Below are positions 7,235 through 14,337 of a stretch of 14,909 nt of DNA, piece by piece. Positions within the stretch are counted from its first letter, which is position 1. Every line of letters starts with the position of its first letter. The DNA is from SZUA-186 sp041552135. Lineage in GTDB: Bacteria > Pseudomonadota > Gammaproteobacteria > UBA9214. The stretch spans positions 1-14,909 of the forward strand of contig JBFELL010000064.1 of the NCBI GenBank assembly GCA_041552135.1, in the 5' to 3' direction. Both the position numbers and the translations under genes were made by a program. The notes beneath the pieces are model-generated. The model did no database searches. It had not been told where the DNA came from and worked only from the letters and a program-made list of their open reading frames with translations.

Positions 7235-7768
7235 TTGACCAACAACACACTGGTGCTCGGAATCGGCAATACCCTGCTCTCGGATGAAGGCGTTGGCGTG
7301 CGCATGCTGGCTTACCTGCAGGACAACTATCCCGATCTCGCGCATGTGGATTACCTCGATGGCGGCACACTGAGTTTTACCCTGGCGGCCTGGATCGAGG
7401 AGGCGGACAACCTGGTGGTCATCGATGCCGCACAGCTCGATGCCGTGCCCGGCACGGTAAAGGTGTTCGAGGGTGAGGCGATGGACCGCTTTGCCGGGCG
7501 GACCAAACGCAGCGTGCACGAGGTCAGTCTTGGCGACCTGCTGGCCATTGCCCACCTGACCGACGCCATTCCGCAACAGCGTGCCCTGGTCGCCATACAA
7601 CCGGAAGAAATCGACTGGGGTTCGCGACTGAGTGACGGGGTTGACCGGGCGCTGCCGGCCGCGGCAGCCAGGGTCGCCGGGCTTGTTCACCGCTGGACGG
7701 GTGTGACGGGCAGTTCCGGCAATGCACGGGGCGTATCCCGCATAGACAACCAACAACGGGGGGCATAG
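7235..7768 (+). CDS. hupD: [NiFe]-hydrogenase maturation endopeptidase (HyaD/HupD family, M52)
   Basis: A 177-residue protease that removes the C-terminal tail of the hydrogenase large subunit after nickel insertion. The N-terminus MTNNTLVLGIGNTLLSDEGV is the family signature. The three nickel-sensing ligands are in place: E18 (SDEGVGV), D64 (VVIDAAQ) and H95 (RSVHEVS), each two residues later than Glu16/Asp62/His93 of E. coli HybD. The start is a TTG at 7235, preceded by GGGAGAAG (7222-7229). A TTG at 7202 is in frame but adds residues with no family similarity. The rare start codon may keep expression low. It is first in the hydrogenase operon, and its likely substrate is the HynL tail encoded at the operon end. 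Six bp separate it from the next gene. Confidence 0.93.
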   Translation: MTNNTLVLGIGNTLLSDEGVGVRMLAYLQDNYPDLAHVDYLDGGTLSFTLAAWIEEADNLVVIDAAQLDAVPGTVKVFEGEAMDRFAGRTKRSVHEVSLGDLLAIAHLTDAIPQQRALVAIQPEEIDWGSRLSDGVDRALPAAAARVAGLVHRWTGVTGSSGNARGVSRIDNQQRGA

Positions 7769-7774
7769 GGACAC

Positions 7775-8608
7775 ATGGAAAACAGGATTCTTATCCCGCT
7801 GGACGGCACGGAATCGGCAGAAGAGATACTGCGTTACGTCACCTCGATCACGCCGAAGGCGGATACTGAAATCACCCTGCTGGGTGTGCTGTCGGTACCC
7901 GGGGACACCGGCAGTCCGCATGCCGATCGCATCCACAGCGAGCTGGCTGTTGAAGGCTGGTCGGTGGCACGGGAAAGCCGCATGGGTGACCCGGTCGAGG
8001 AAATTATCAAGTTCGCCATACTGCAGCCATCATCCCTGATCCTGATGTCCACGCATGGCCGCACCGGCCTGGAGCGAATTCGCGAAGGCAGTGTGACCGA
8101 GCAGGTGCTCAAACAGTCCCCCTGCCCGGTTTTCATTCTGCACAGCACGCGTGCCGAGCCGCCGGACCACCGCAGCGAGGACCTGTTCCGCCGCATCCTG
8201 GTGCCGCTGGACGGCACGAAGGCCTCGGCCGCTATCCTGAGCTGCGTCGAGCACTTCGCCAAGGCGCATGATTCCGAAGTCATCATTTTCCACGACGAGA
8301 TGGTGGGTCCGGAAGACGAGGACAAGCGTGCGGCGATCAAGGCGGCACTTCAGGACCACAGCGTGGATCTGGCCAACACCGGCCTCAAGGTGACGCTGGA
8401 CATGAGCACCTACAAGCGTCCTATCCGCGAAATCCTCAACAAGATCGACGAAATGAATATCGACCTGGTGTCCATGGCAACGCACGGTGAGGCCGGCGAC
8501 CGCCGGGCCATGGAAGAATCGGTCACCGCCGAGGTAATCCGCCACGCCAACTGCCCGCTGCTCGTCTGGTCGGCCGATCCGCAGTGCCCCGCCGTCGAGG
8601 CGGAATGA
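7775..8608 (+). CDS. Tandem-domain universal stress protein (UspA family)
   Basis: A 277-residue cytoplasmic protein made of two Usp domains, about residues 1-123 and 139-266. Each opens with the family strand RILIPLDGT or RILVPLDGT. Domain 1 ends with THGRTGLERIREGSVTEQV, which keeps the G-9x-GS part of the ATP-binding motif. Domain 2 has THGEAGDRRAMEESVTAEV, where the second glycine of that motif is Glu, so it probably binds nucleotide poorly or not at all. Spacing (6 bp before it, 10 bp after) puts it firmly inside the hydrogenase operon. Usp proteins respond to energy stress or starvation; the role here is unknown but may concern redox or energy status during hydrogenase synthesis. Confidence 0.92.
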   Translation: MENRILIPLDGTESAEEILRYVTSITPKADTEITLLGVLSVPGDTGSPHADRIHSELAVEGWSVARESRMGDPVEEIIKFAILQPSSLILMSTHGRTGLERIREGSVTEQVLKQSPCPVFILHSTRAEPPDHRSEDLFRRILVPLDGTKASAAILSCVEHFAKAHDSEVIIFHDEMVGPEDEDKRAAIKAALQDHSVDLANTGLKVTLDMSTYKRPIREILNKIDEMNIDLVSMATHGEAGDRRAMEESVTAEVIRHANCPLLVWSADPQCPAVEAE

Positions 8609-8618
8609 CGAGGTGACC

Positions 8619-9032
8619 ATGACACAGACGCCCTGCATGGACGAGAACTGCACCGGCACCGGTGACGCGCTCACCCATAATGTCAAGCCGCTGCTGAACG
8701 AGATCCGGCATGCGCTGGAGAAGCTGCTGGCCACCGGTGAAACCAGCGCCATCGACCTGCGCAGCATTCCCCTGGCGCCCGGCGAGGAAGAGCAGATCGA
8801 GGCGGCCCTGGGTGCCGGCGAGATCAACGCGGAGCTGGACGCCATGGGACCGAGCGAGATACGCGAGACCGGCTACCCCGGCGTGTGGCTGGTGACGCAT
8901 TTCAATGCCGACCGGCAGCTGATGGGGAAATTTATCGAGATCACCCGTATCCCCGACCTGCTGAAATCGCAGGACGAGGACATTGCCGACGGCCTGCAGC
9001 GGCTGGCCGGGCAATTCGGGCAGCAGCAATAA
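8619..9032 (+). CDS. HupH C-terminal-domain hydrogenase expression protein
   Basis: A 137-residue protein matching the conserved C-terminal domain of HupH/HyaF-type hydrogenase expression proteins, especially LGAGEINAELDAMGPSEIRE followed by TGYPGVWLV and the later FIEITRIPDLL. HupH-type proteins help mature or assemble the small subunit of uptake hydrogenases; the exact chemistry is unsettled. It is about half the length of full HupH and begins with a short Cys-containing segment (C6, C11) rather than the usual N-terminal domain. ATG 8619 is preferred because GAGG (8610-8613) precedes it at normal spacing; GTG 8613 is in frame. It sits immediately upstream of the small-subunit gene, as expected for this role. 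Confidence 0.82.
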   Translation: MTQTPCMDENCTGTGDALTHNVKPLLNEIRHALEKLLATGETSAIDLRSIPLAPGEEEQIEAALGAGEINAELDAMGPSEIRETGYPGVWLVTHFNADRQLMGKFIEITRIPDLLKSQDEDIADGLQRLAGQFGQQQ

Positions 9033-9035
9033 CCG

Positions 9036-9056
9036 GGATGCCGGTGCACGGCATCC
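9036..9056 (+). other. Intercistronic hairpin before hynS
   Basis: GGATGCCG (9036-9043) pairs perfectly with CGGCATCC (9049-9056) around a 5-nt GTGCA loop, inside the 52-bp gap that is the largest in the operon. There is no following T-tract, so it is not a standard terminator. It could mark an mRNA processing or stability boundary protecting the hynS-isp1-isp2-hynL segment. The hynS ribosome site GGAG (9073-9076) lies outside the stem. Confidence 0.6.
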
Positions 9057-9084
9057 ATACCAGGGATCCAGCGGAGATCGGTTT

Positions 9085-10173
9085 ATGAGCAAAGACAAGA
9101 CACTGGGCGATGTCCTGAAAAGCCAGCGTGTTTCGCGGCGCGGATTTCTGAAATTCTGTGCCGCCACCGCCTCGATGATGGCCCTGCCGCCGAGCATGAT
9201 TCCGGCCATTGCCGAGGCGCTGGAAAAGGCCAGGCGGCCGTCCGTCATCTGGCTGTCCTTCCAGGAGTGTACCGGCTGCACGGAGTCGCTGACCCGCTCT
9301 CACACACCGACGGTCGAGGGACTGATATTCGACACCATCTCGCTCGATTACCATCACACCCTGCAGGCCGCGTCCGGCCATGCCGCCGAAGCGGCGCGCG
9401 AGGCGGCCATGGAAGAGAATTCCGGCAACTACATCCTGGTGGTGGACGGTTCCATTCCGGTCGACAACCCGGGATACTCCACGATCGCCGGCATCAGCAA
9501 CCTGGACATGCTGCTGGACACGGCAAAGGGTGCCGCTGCGATTGTGGCCATCGGCAGCTGCGCCTCGTTCGGCGGCATCCCTGCCGCCAAACCCAATCCG
9601 ACCGGCGCGAGGTCGGTGGCTGACCTGATCACCGACAAGCCGATCGTCAACGTTCCCGGCTGCCCGCCGATCCCGATGGTCATTACCGGCGTGCTGGCCC
9701 AGTTCCTGGCCTTTGGCCTCCCGGAGCTCGACCACCTGGGCCGCCCGCGGGCCTTCTTCGGCCAGAGCATCCACGACCGCTGTTATCGCCGGCCGTTTTA
9801 CGACAAGGGGCTGTTCGCGGAGACCTTCGACGACGAAGGCGCGAAAAAGGGCTGGTGTCTGTACAAGCTGGGCTGCAAGGGGCCGACCACGTACAACGCC
9901 TGCGCCACAACCAAATGGAACGAGGGCACCAGTTTCCCGATCGAGGCCGGCCACCCCTGCCTTGGCTGCTCCGAGCCGGATTTCTGGGATGCCGGTGACT
10001 TCTACAAGGCCCTGTCGACCCCGACCGGGGATGTCGGGCGTGCGGTCATGTACGCGGCGGGGGCCGGTGTTGCCGCCGGTGCGCTGCTGGGTGCGGCCAA
10101 CCGGGCCAAGCAGGCGCGTACCGAGAAGCAGCACGAGAGAGTCACCATCGACGATCTTCAGAAGGAGGACTGA
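9085..10173 (+). CDS. hynS: [NiFe]-hydrogenase small subunit, Isp type
   Basis: A 362-residue electron-transfer subunit. The N-terminus has a Tat signal, VSRRGFLKF (R18, R19), then a hydrophobic stretch to about residue 45, so the HynSL dimer is exported. The cluster ligands are all present. Proximal [4Fe-4S]: C62, C65, C159, C193. Distal [4Fe-4S]: H230, C233, C258, C264. Medial [3Fe-4S]: C273, C292, C295. Spacings match the Desulfovibrio gigas subunit almost exactly. The two extra cysteines of the O2-tolerant [4Fe-3S] proximal cluster are Gly64 and Gly164 here, so a standard, oxygen-sensitive enzyme is predicted. A weakly hydrophobic Ala/Gly-rich helix (about 319-339) near the C-terminus may touch the membrane. 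ATG 9085 follows GGAG by 8 nt; the open frame upstream lacks the Tat context. Confidence 0.97.
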   Translation: MSKDKTLGDVLKSQRVSRRGFLKFCAATASMMALPPSMIPAIAEALEKARRPSVIWLSFQECTGCTESLTRSHTPTVEGLIFDTISLDYHHTLQAASGHAAEAAREAAMEENSGNYILVVDGSIPVDNPGYSTIAGISNLDMLLDTAKGAAAIVAIGSCASFGGIPAAKPNPTGARSVADLITDKPIVNVPGCPPIPMVITGVLAQFLAFGLPELDHLGRPRAFFGQSIHDRCYRRPFYDKGLFAETFDDEGAKKGWCLYKLGCKGPTTYNACATTKWNEGTSFPIEAGHPCLGCSEPDFWDAGDFYKALSTPTGDVGRAVMYAAGAGVAAGALLGAANRAKQARTEKQHERVTIDDLQKED

Positions 10174-10175
10174 GC

Positions 10176-10835
10176 ATGACGGAAACTGAATTTCTTCTCT
10201 GGGTGCGGGGTCCGGCACTGCAGGTCGCATCGATCATTTTCATCCTCGGTATCGCCGCACGTGTGCTGGAAATCCTGATTCTCGGCAGGAAGAGCGACCT
10301 GGCCGAGGCGCGCGGTTCGGCCGTCGCCGGCGGGTTGCGTACCATCGTGATGCGGACCTTCCAGGACGCCGGTACCTGGAAGCGCTCGACTTTCACGCTG
10401 ATTGCCGGTTACGTATTCCACATCGGCCTGTTCATCACCATCCTGCTGTACGCACCGCACATCCTGGTGATCGAGGAGGTGCTGGGGGTGAGCTGGCCTG
10501 CCCTGCCGACACCGGTGGTCGATGCCACCGCCGTGATCACCATCATTGCGCTGATCGCGGTGCTCATTCATCGCCTGAGCGACCCGGTGATCCGCTTCCT
10601 GTCCCGCTTTCAGGACTACGTGGTGTGGTTCGTTACCATCCTGCCGCTGATCACCGGCTACATCGCCTTCCATCGGATCGGTCTGTCGCCGCCCATGCTG
10701 ATCGCCATTCATATCCTGAGTGTCGAGCTGCTGATGGTGGTGTTTCCGTTCACCAAGCTGACACATGCCGTTACGCTGTTCATGGCGCGTTACTACAATG
10801 GCGCCATTTCCGGCTACAGGGGGGTGAAATCATGA
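10176..10835 (+). CDS. isp1: Isp1, NarI-like membrane cytochrome b subunit
   Basis: A 219-residue integral membrane protein with about five hydrophobic segments (near 13-37, 72-98, 117-135, 149-167 and 174-193). It resembles the NarI/DsrM gamma-subunit family. Histidines within or at the ends of helices (H82, H132, H166, H179, H197) include candidate axial ligands for b-type haems. In Isp hydrogenases this subunit replaces the HupC/HyaC cytochrome of classical uptake enzymes and links HynS across the membrane to Isp2. The ribosome site GAAGGAGG lies inside the last codons of hynS, with only 2 bp between the genes. The last 4 nt overlap the isp2 start. Confidence 0.9.
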   Translation: MTETEFLLWVRGPALQVASIIFILGIAARVLEILILGRKSDLAEARGSAVAGGLRTIVMRTFQDAGTWKRSTFTLIAGYVFHIGLFITILLYAPHILVIEEVLGVSWPALPTPVVDATAVITIIALIAVLIHRLSDPVIRFLSRFQDYVVWFVTILPLITGYIAFHRIGLSPPMLIAIHILSVELLMVVFPFTKLTHAVTLFMARYYNGAISGYRGVKS

Positions 10836-12118
10836 GTGGACCCACGCTGGCAAAGGGGCTGAATGCCTTCAAGGAACAGATCGATGCACCGACCGCGGCC
10901 TTCTTTAGCAGCTGCGTGCATTGTGGCATGTGTGCCGAGGCCTGCCTGTTCTACACCGAGACCGGCGATCCCGAGCGGACGCCGATCCACAAGCTGGAAC
11001 CGCTGCGCAAGACCTGGTGGCAGGAGTACACCTTTCTCGGCCGGCTGGCGAAGGCCGTGGGCCTCAGCAAGCCGGTAACCGACGCAGAGCTGGCCGAGTG
11101 GGAGACGCTGGTCTACGACAGCTGTACCCTGTGCGGGCGCTGTTCCATGGTTTGCCCGGTTGGCAATGACATCGCCTACATGCTGCGCAAGATGCGCGAG
11201 GGCATGGCGGCCTCGGGGCATGCGCCGGAGGGTCTGATCGGTGCAACGCAGCGGGCCGTCACCATCGGCAGCCCGATGGGAGTGAAGCTCCCCGCCCTGC
11301 AGGCGCAGATCCGGCATGTTGAGGACGAGACCGGCTGCAAGGTGCCGGTAGACGTGGAGGGCGCCGAGTACCTGTGCCTGCTTTCCTCGATGGAGATCAT
11401 GAACTTCCCGGAATACATCGGGGCCATCGCCAGGATCTTCAGGCATGCGGGTGTCTCCTGGACCCTTTCCAGCGAGGCCTTCGAGGCGACCAACAGCGGC
11501 ATCCAGATTGGCGTCTCGGATATCGCCGGCGAACTGGTCCAGCGTATTGTCTATGCGGCCGAAAAACTCAAGGTCAAGGCTGTCATCAGCCCCGAGTGCG
11601 GGCATGCCTACATGGCAATCCGCTGGGAAGGGCCCAATCTTGTCGGCCGTCCTTTCGGATTCAAGGTCAAGCACATTCTCGAGGTGCTGGATGAATTGCG
11701 CGAGGCTGGCCGCATCAAGCTGAGCAGCAAGGAAACCGGGCGCATGACCTACCACGATCCCTGCCAGATATCCCGCCGCGGCGGTGTCGTTGAACAGCCT
11801 CGCAACCTGATCAACCTGTTTGCGGACAATTTCGTGGAAATGCCGGACAGCGGCACCATGAACTGGTGCTGTGGAGCCGGTGGCGGTGTCAGTGCCAACG
11901 AGCGGGCGGAAGAACTCAAGATGAAGGTGTTCACCCGCAAGAAGGCGCAGCTCGATGTCGTGCAGCCCGAGGCGATCATTTCCGCCTGTTCGAACTGCCG
12001 TATCATGTTCGAGGAAGGACTTGAGGAATATCACATGGATATACCGCTTGTCAGTCTGACGGAGACGCTGGCCGAGCATCTGGAAGACAACGAGCAGACA
12101 GGGAGCTCAGCAAGATGA
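10832..12118 (+). CDS. isp2: Isp2, HdrD/DsrK-like iron-sulfur subunit
   Basis: A 428-residue cytoplasmic iron-sulfur protein. Two ferredoxin-type [4Fe-4S] motifs are CVHCGMCAEAC (C28, C31, C34, C38) and CTLCGRCSMVCP (C98, C101, C104, C108). The C-terminal half has one full CCG domain: C311, C346-C347-G and C386-SN-C389, the pattern that holds the noncubane cluster in HdrD/HdrB and is shared with DsrK. An earlier CCG-like domain is degenerate: C182 and C256 remain, but the CC pair is missing. The Isp1-Isp2 pair parallels HdrE-HdrD and DsrM-DsrK, suggesting electron exchange between the quinone pool and thiol/disulfide or sulfur carriers. The start overlaps isp1 in ATGA, and its stop overlaps the next gene in ATGA. 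Confidence 0.94.
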   Translation: MSGPTLAKGLNAFKEQIDAPTAAFFSSCVHCGMCAEACLFYTETGDPERTPIHKLEPLRKTWWQEYTFLGRLAKAVGLSKPVTDAELAEWETLVYDSCTLCGRCSMVCPVGNDIAYMLRKMREGMAASGHAPEGLIGATQRAVTIGSPMGVKLPALQAQIRHVEDETGCKVPVDVEGAEYLCLLSSMEIMNFPEYIGAIARIFRHAGVSWTLSSEAFEATNSGIQIGVSDIAGELVQRIVYAAEKLKVKAVISPECGHAYMAIRWEGPNLVGRPFGFKVKHILEVLDELREAGRIKLSSKETGRMTYHDPCQISRRGGVVEQPRNLINLFADNFVEMPDSGTMNWCCGAGGGVSANERAEELKMKVFTRKKAQLDVVQPEAIISACSNCRIMFEEGLEEYHMDIPLVSLTETLAEHLEDNEQTGSSAR

Positions 12119-12471
12119 GCGATATCACCGATGACGCCGGGTTCAAACAGGCACTGCAGGGGCTTGATCACACTGAACAGCGTCTGCTTGCCGCGCGTTA
12201 TGTCGAGAATGTCATGTCGCTTGCGACCGATGACCGGATCGGTCATACCGTCGCGGATGCGGGCAACCTGGATGCGGGTAGCACGGCACTGGCTGAAGCG
12301 GTCCACAGCGCCAGTCACGCCGGAGGGCAGGCAGGCGGGCCAGCGTGGCAGGCGGCGATAAGCGCCCGGATGGCCCAGACCGCCAGATCTATCGACACCG
12401 ACGAAGATTGTGCCGGGCAGGAGCGGTTGTCCCAGTACCGCCTGTTGTCCGACTTTCTCAACTCCCGATAA
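12115..12471 (+). CDS. Unrecognised 118-residue protein coupled between isp2 and hynL
   Basis: I do not recognise a family. The start overlaps the isp2 stop in ATGA and hynL follows 15 bp later, so it is very likely translated with them. The protein is soluble, without signal or membrane segment, and mildly acidic. The first 40 residues look helical (FKQALQGLDHTEQRLLAARY), the middle is Ala/Gly/His-rich (about 45-78), and the end is RLSQYRLLSDFLNSR. The only cysteine is C99, so it is not an obvious iron-sulfur or metal protein. Its position suggests a subunit-specific assembly factor or small accessory subunit of the Isp hydrogenase; this is inference from context alone. Confidence 0.8.
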   Translation: MSDITDDAGFKQALQGLDHTEQRLLAARYVENVMSLATDDRIGHTVADAGNLDAGSTALAEAVHSASHAGGQAGGPAWQAAISARMAQTARSIDTDEDCAGQERLSQYRLLSDFLNSR

Positions 12472-12486
12472 CAGAGAGAACATGTC

Positions 12487-14208
12487 ATGAGCGAACGCAT
12501 TGTCGTTGATCCCATAACCCGCATCGAGGGTCACCTGCGCATCGAGGCACAGATGGATGGCAATCGTATTGCGCAGGCCTACTCGTCCGGCACCATGGTG
12601 CGCGGTATCGAGGTGATCCTGCGCGGCCGCGATCCGCGCGATGCCTGGGCCTTTGCACAGCGCATCTGCGGGGTGTGCACCCTGGTGCACGGTCTGGCCT
12701 CGATCCGCTCTGTCGAGAATGCGCTGAATTACAAGATACCGAAGAATGCCGAGCTGATTCGCAACCTGATGAATGGCGCACAGTACGTGCACGACCATGT
12801 CATGCACTTTTACCACCTGCACGCACTCGACTGGGTCGATGTCGTCTCGGCGCTTGACGCCGACCCCAAGGCGACCTCGGAGCTGGCGCAGTCGCTCAGC
12901 AGCTACCCGAAGTCCTCGCCTGGCTATTTTGCCGACACCAGGAAAAAACTCAAGGATTTCGTCGAGGCCGGCCAGCTTGGTATCTTCGCCAAGGCCTACT
13001 GGGGGCACCCGGCGTACAAGCTGCCGCCCGAGGCCAACCTGATGGCCGTGTCGCACTACCTGGAGGCCCTGTCCTGGCAGCGTGACGTTGCCAAGCTGCA
13101 CACCATTTTCGGCGGCAAGAATCCGCACCCGAACTTTCTGGTCGGCGGCGTGGCATCGCCGATTGACCTGAATTCCGATTCGGCCATCAATGCCAAGCGT
13201 CTGGCGCAGGTGCAGGACATCATCACCAAGATGCAGACCTTCGTCGACCAGGTGTATATCCCGGACCTGCTGGCCATCGCCGGCTTCTACAAGGACTGGG
13301 GTTCGCGTGGCGAGGGCCTGGGCAACTTCATGACCTACGGCGATTTCCCGTCCAATGGCATGGATGATCCAAGCGGCTACATGATCCCGGCCGGTGCGAT
13401 CCTGAATCGCAACCTGTCCGAAATTCACGAAGTGGACATGAACGCGGCCGACCATATCCAGGAGCAGGTCGCGCATTCCTGGTATGACTACGAGGGTGGC
13501 AAGGAAGCCGGGCTGCATCCCTATCACGGTGAGACCAACCTCAATTACACCGGTCCGAAACCGCCCTACGAGCACCTCGATGTCGAGCAGTCCTATTCCT
13601 GGCTGAAGTCGCCACGCTGGAAGGGCAATGCCATGGAGGTCGGTCCGCTGGCACGGGTCCTGATGCTGTACGGCACAGGCCACGAGCAGACGAAGGAACT
13701 GGTCAACATGACGCTCGGCAAGCTGGACATCCCGGTCGAGGCGCTGTTCTCCACGCTTGGCCGCACCGCGGCGCGCGGCCTGGAGACCAAGGTCATCGGC
13801 GATACCATGCAGGGCTGGTACAACGACCTTATCGCCAACATCAAGGCCGGTGATACCCGCACCTTCAACGAAGCCAGCTGGGAACCTTCATCCTGGCCGC
13901 GTCAGGCGAAAGGTGTTGGCTTCATGGAGGCCCCGCGCGGTGCACTGGCACACTGGATAGTTATCGAGAACCAGAGGATCGCCAACTACCAGGCCGTGGT
14001 GCCGAGCACCTGGAATGCCGGACCGCGTGATGCCGGTGGTCAGCCGGGCGCCTATGAGGCAGCGCTGGAGGACAACCATGAACTGCACGATCCGCAACAG
14101 CCGGTCGAGATCCTGCGCACCATCCACAGCTTCGATCCATGCATCGCCTGCGCCGTGCACGTGACCGACCCGGATGGCGAGGAACTGGTCAAGGTCAAGG
14201 TGCGTTGA
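12487..14208 (+). CDS. hynL: [NiFe]-hydrogenase large subunit, Isp type
   Basis: A 573-residue catalytic subunit that splits or forms H2. The N-terminal signature is VDPITRIEGHLRIE. The four active-site cysteines are in RICGVC (C61, C64) and DPCIACAVH (C552, C555). H558 is followed by 15 residues (VTDPDGEELVKVKVR), the tail removed by the endopeptidase after nickel insertion, so the mature form would have 558 residues. The length is typical of group 1 enzymes. There is no signal peptide; export would rely on the Tat signal of HynS. The gene lies far from hynS, with isp1, isp2 and the 118-residue gene between, the diagnostic Isp arrangement known from Thiocapsa roseopersicina. AGAGAGA before the ATG is a modest ribosome site. 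Confidence 0.98.
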   Translation: MSERIVVDPITRIEGHLRIEAQMDGNRIAQAYSSGTMVRGIEVILRGRDPRDAWAFAQRICGVCTLVHGLASIRSVENALNYKIPKNAELIRNLMNGAQYVHDHVMHFYHLHALDWVDVVSALDADPKATSELAQSLSSYPKSSPGYFADTRKKLKDFVEAGQLGIFAKAYWGHPAYKLPPEANLMAVSHYLEALSWQRDVAKLHTIFGGKNPHPNFLVGGVASPIDLNSDSAINAKRLAQVQDIITKMQTFVDQVYIPDLLAIAGFYKDWGSRGEGLGNFMTYGDFPSNGMDDPSGYMIPAGAILNRNLSEIHEVDMNAADHIQEQVAHSWYDYEGGKEAGLHPYHGETNLNYTGPKPPYEHLDVEQSYSWLKSPRWKGNAMEVGPLARVLMLYGTGHEQTKELVNMTLGKLDIPVEALFSTLGRTAARGLETKVIGDTMQGWYNDLIANIKAGDTRTFNEASWEPSSWPRQAKGVGFMEAPRGALAHWIVIENQRIANYQAVVPSTWNAGPRDAGGQPGAYEAALEDNHELHDPQQPVEILRTIHSFDPCIACAVHVTDPDGEELVKVKVR

Positions 14209-14218
14209 TCAAGGGTCT

Positions 14219-14263
14219 GTGCGTTCTACGCACGCCGAAACAGGAGTTGTTGTTCGCAACAAC
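14219..14263 (+). other. Two short hairpins between hynL and hupE
   Basis: GTGCGT-TCT-ACGCAC (14219-14233) and GTTGTTG-TTCG-CAACAAC (14246-14263, 7-bp stem with a TTCG tetraloop) stand in the first half of the 129-bp gap. Neither has a following T-tract, so full termination is uncertain. They may attenuate read-through from the hydrogenase operon or protect the 3' end of its mRNA. Confidence 0.5.
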
Positions 14264-14337
14264 GTGGGTATGATGTGCCTCAATCCGGCGGCTTGAACGT
14301 CACGGGATTTCTACAGGTAACCAAGGGGAGTGTGTCT

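Noticed and set aside
9085..10173. O2-tolerant membrane-bound hydrogenase
   Set aside because: Both extra proximal-cluster cysteines are glycine, and the partner is Isp1/Isp2 rather than a HupC-type cytochrome.
8941..10230. A 429-codon open frame on the - strand opposite hynS
   Set aside because: Antisense to all the cluster-binding motifs of hynS; no ribosome site or family features.
10814..12079. A 421-codon open frame on the - strand opposite isp2
   Set aside because: His/Asp/Leu-rich shadow translation with no domain, entirely antisense to isp2.
12031..13683. A 550-codon open frame on the - strand opposite hynL
   Set aside because: It is antisense to an unmistakable hydrogenase large subunit, has no recognisable domain, and is a typical by-product of GC-rich codon use.
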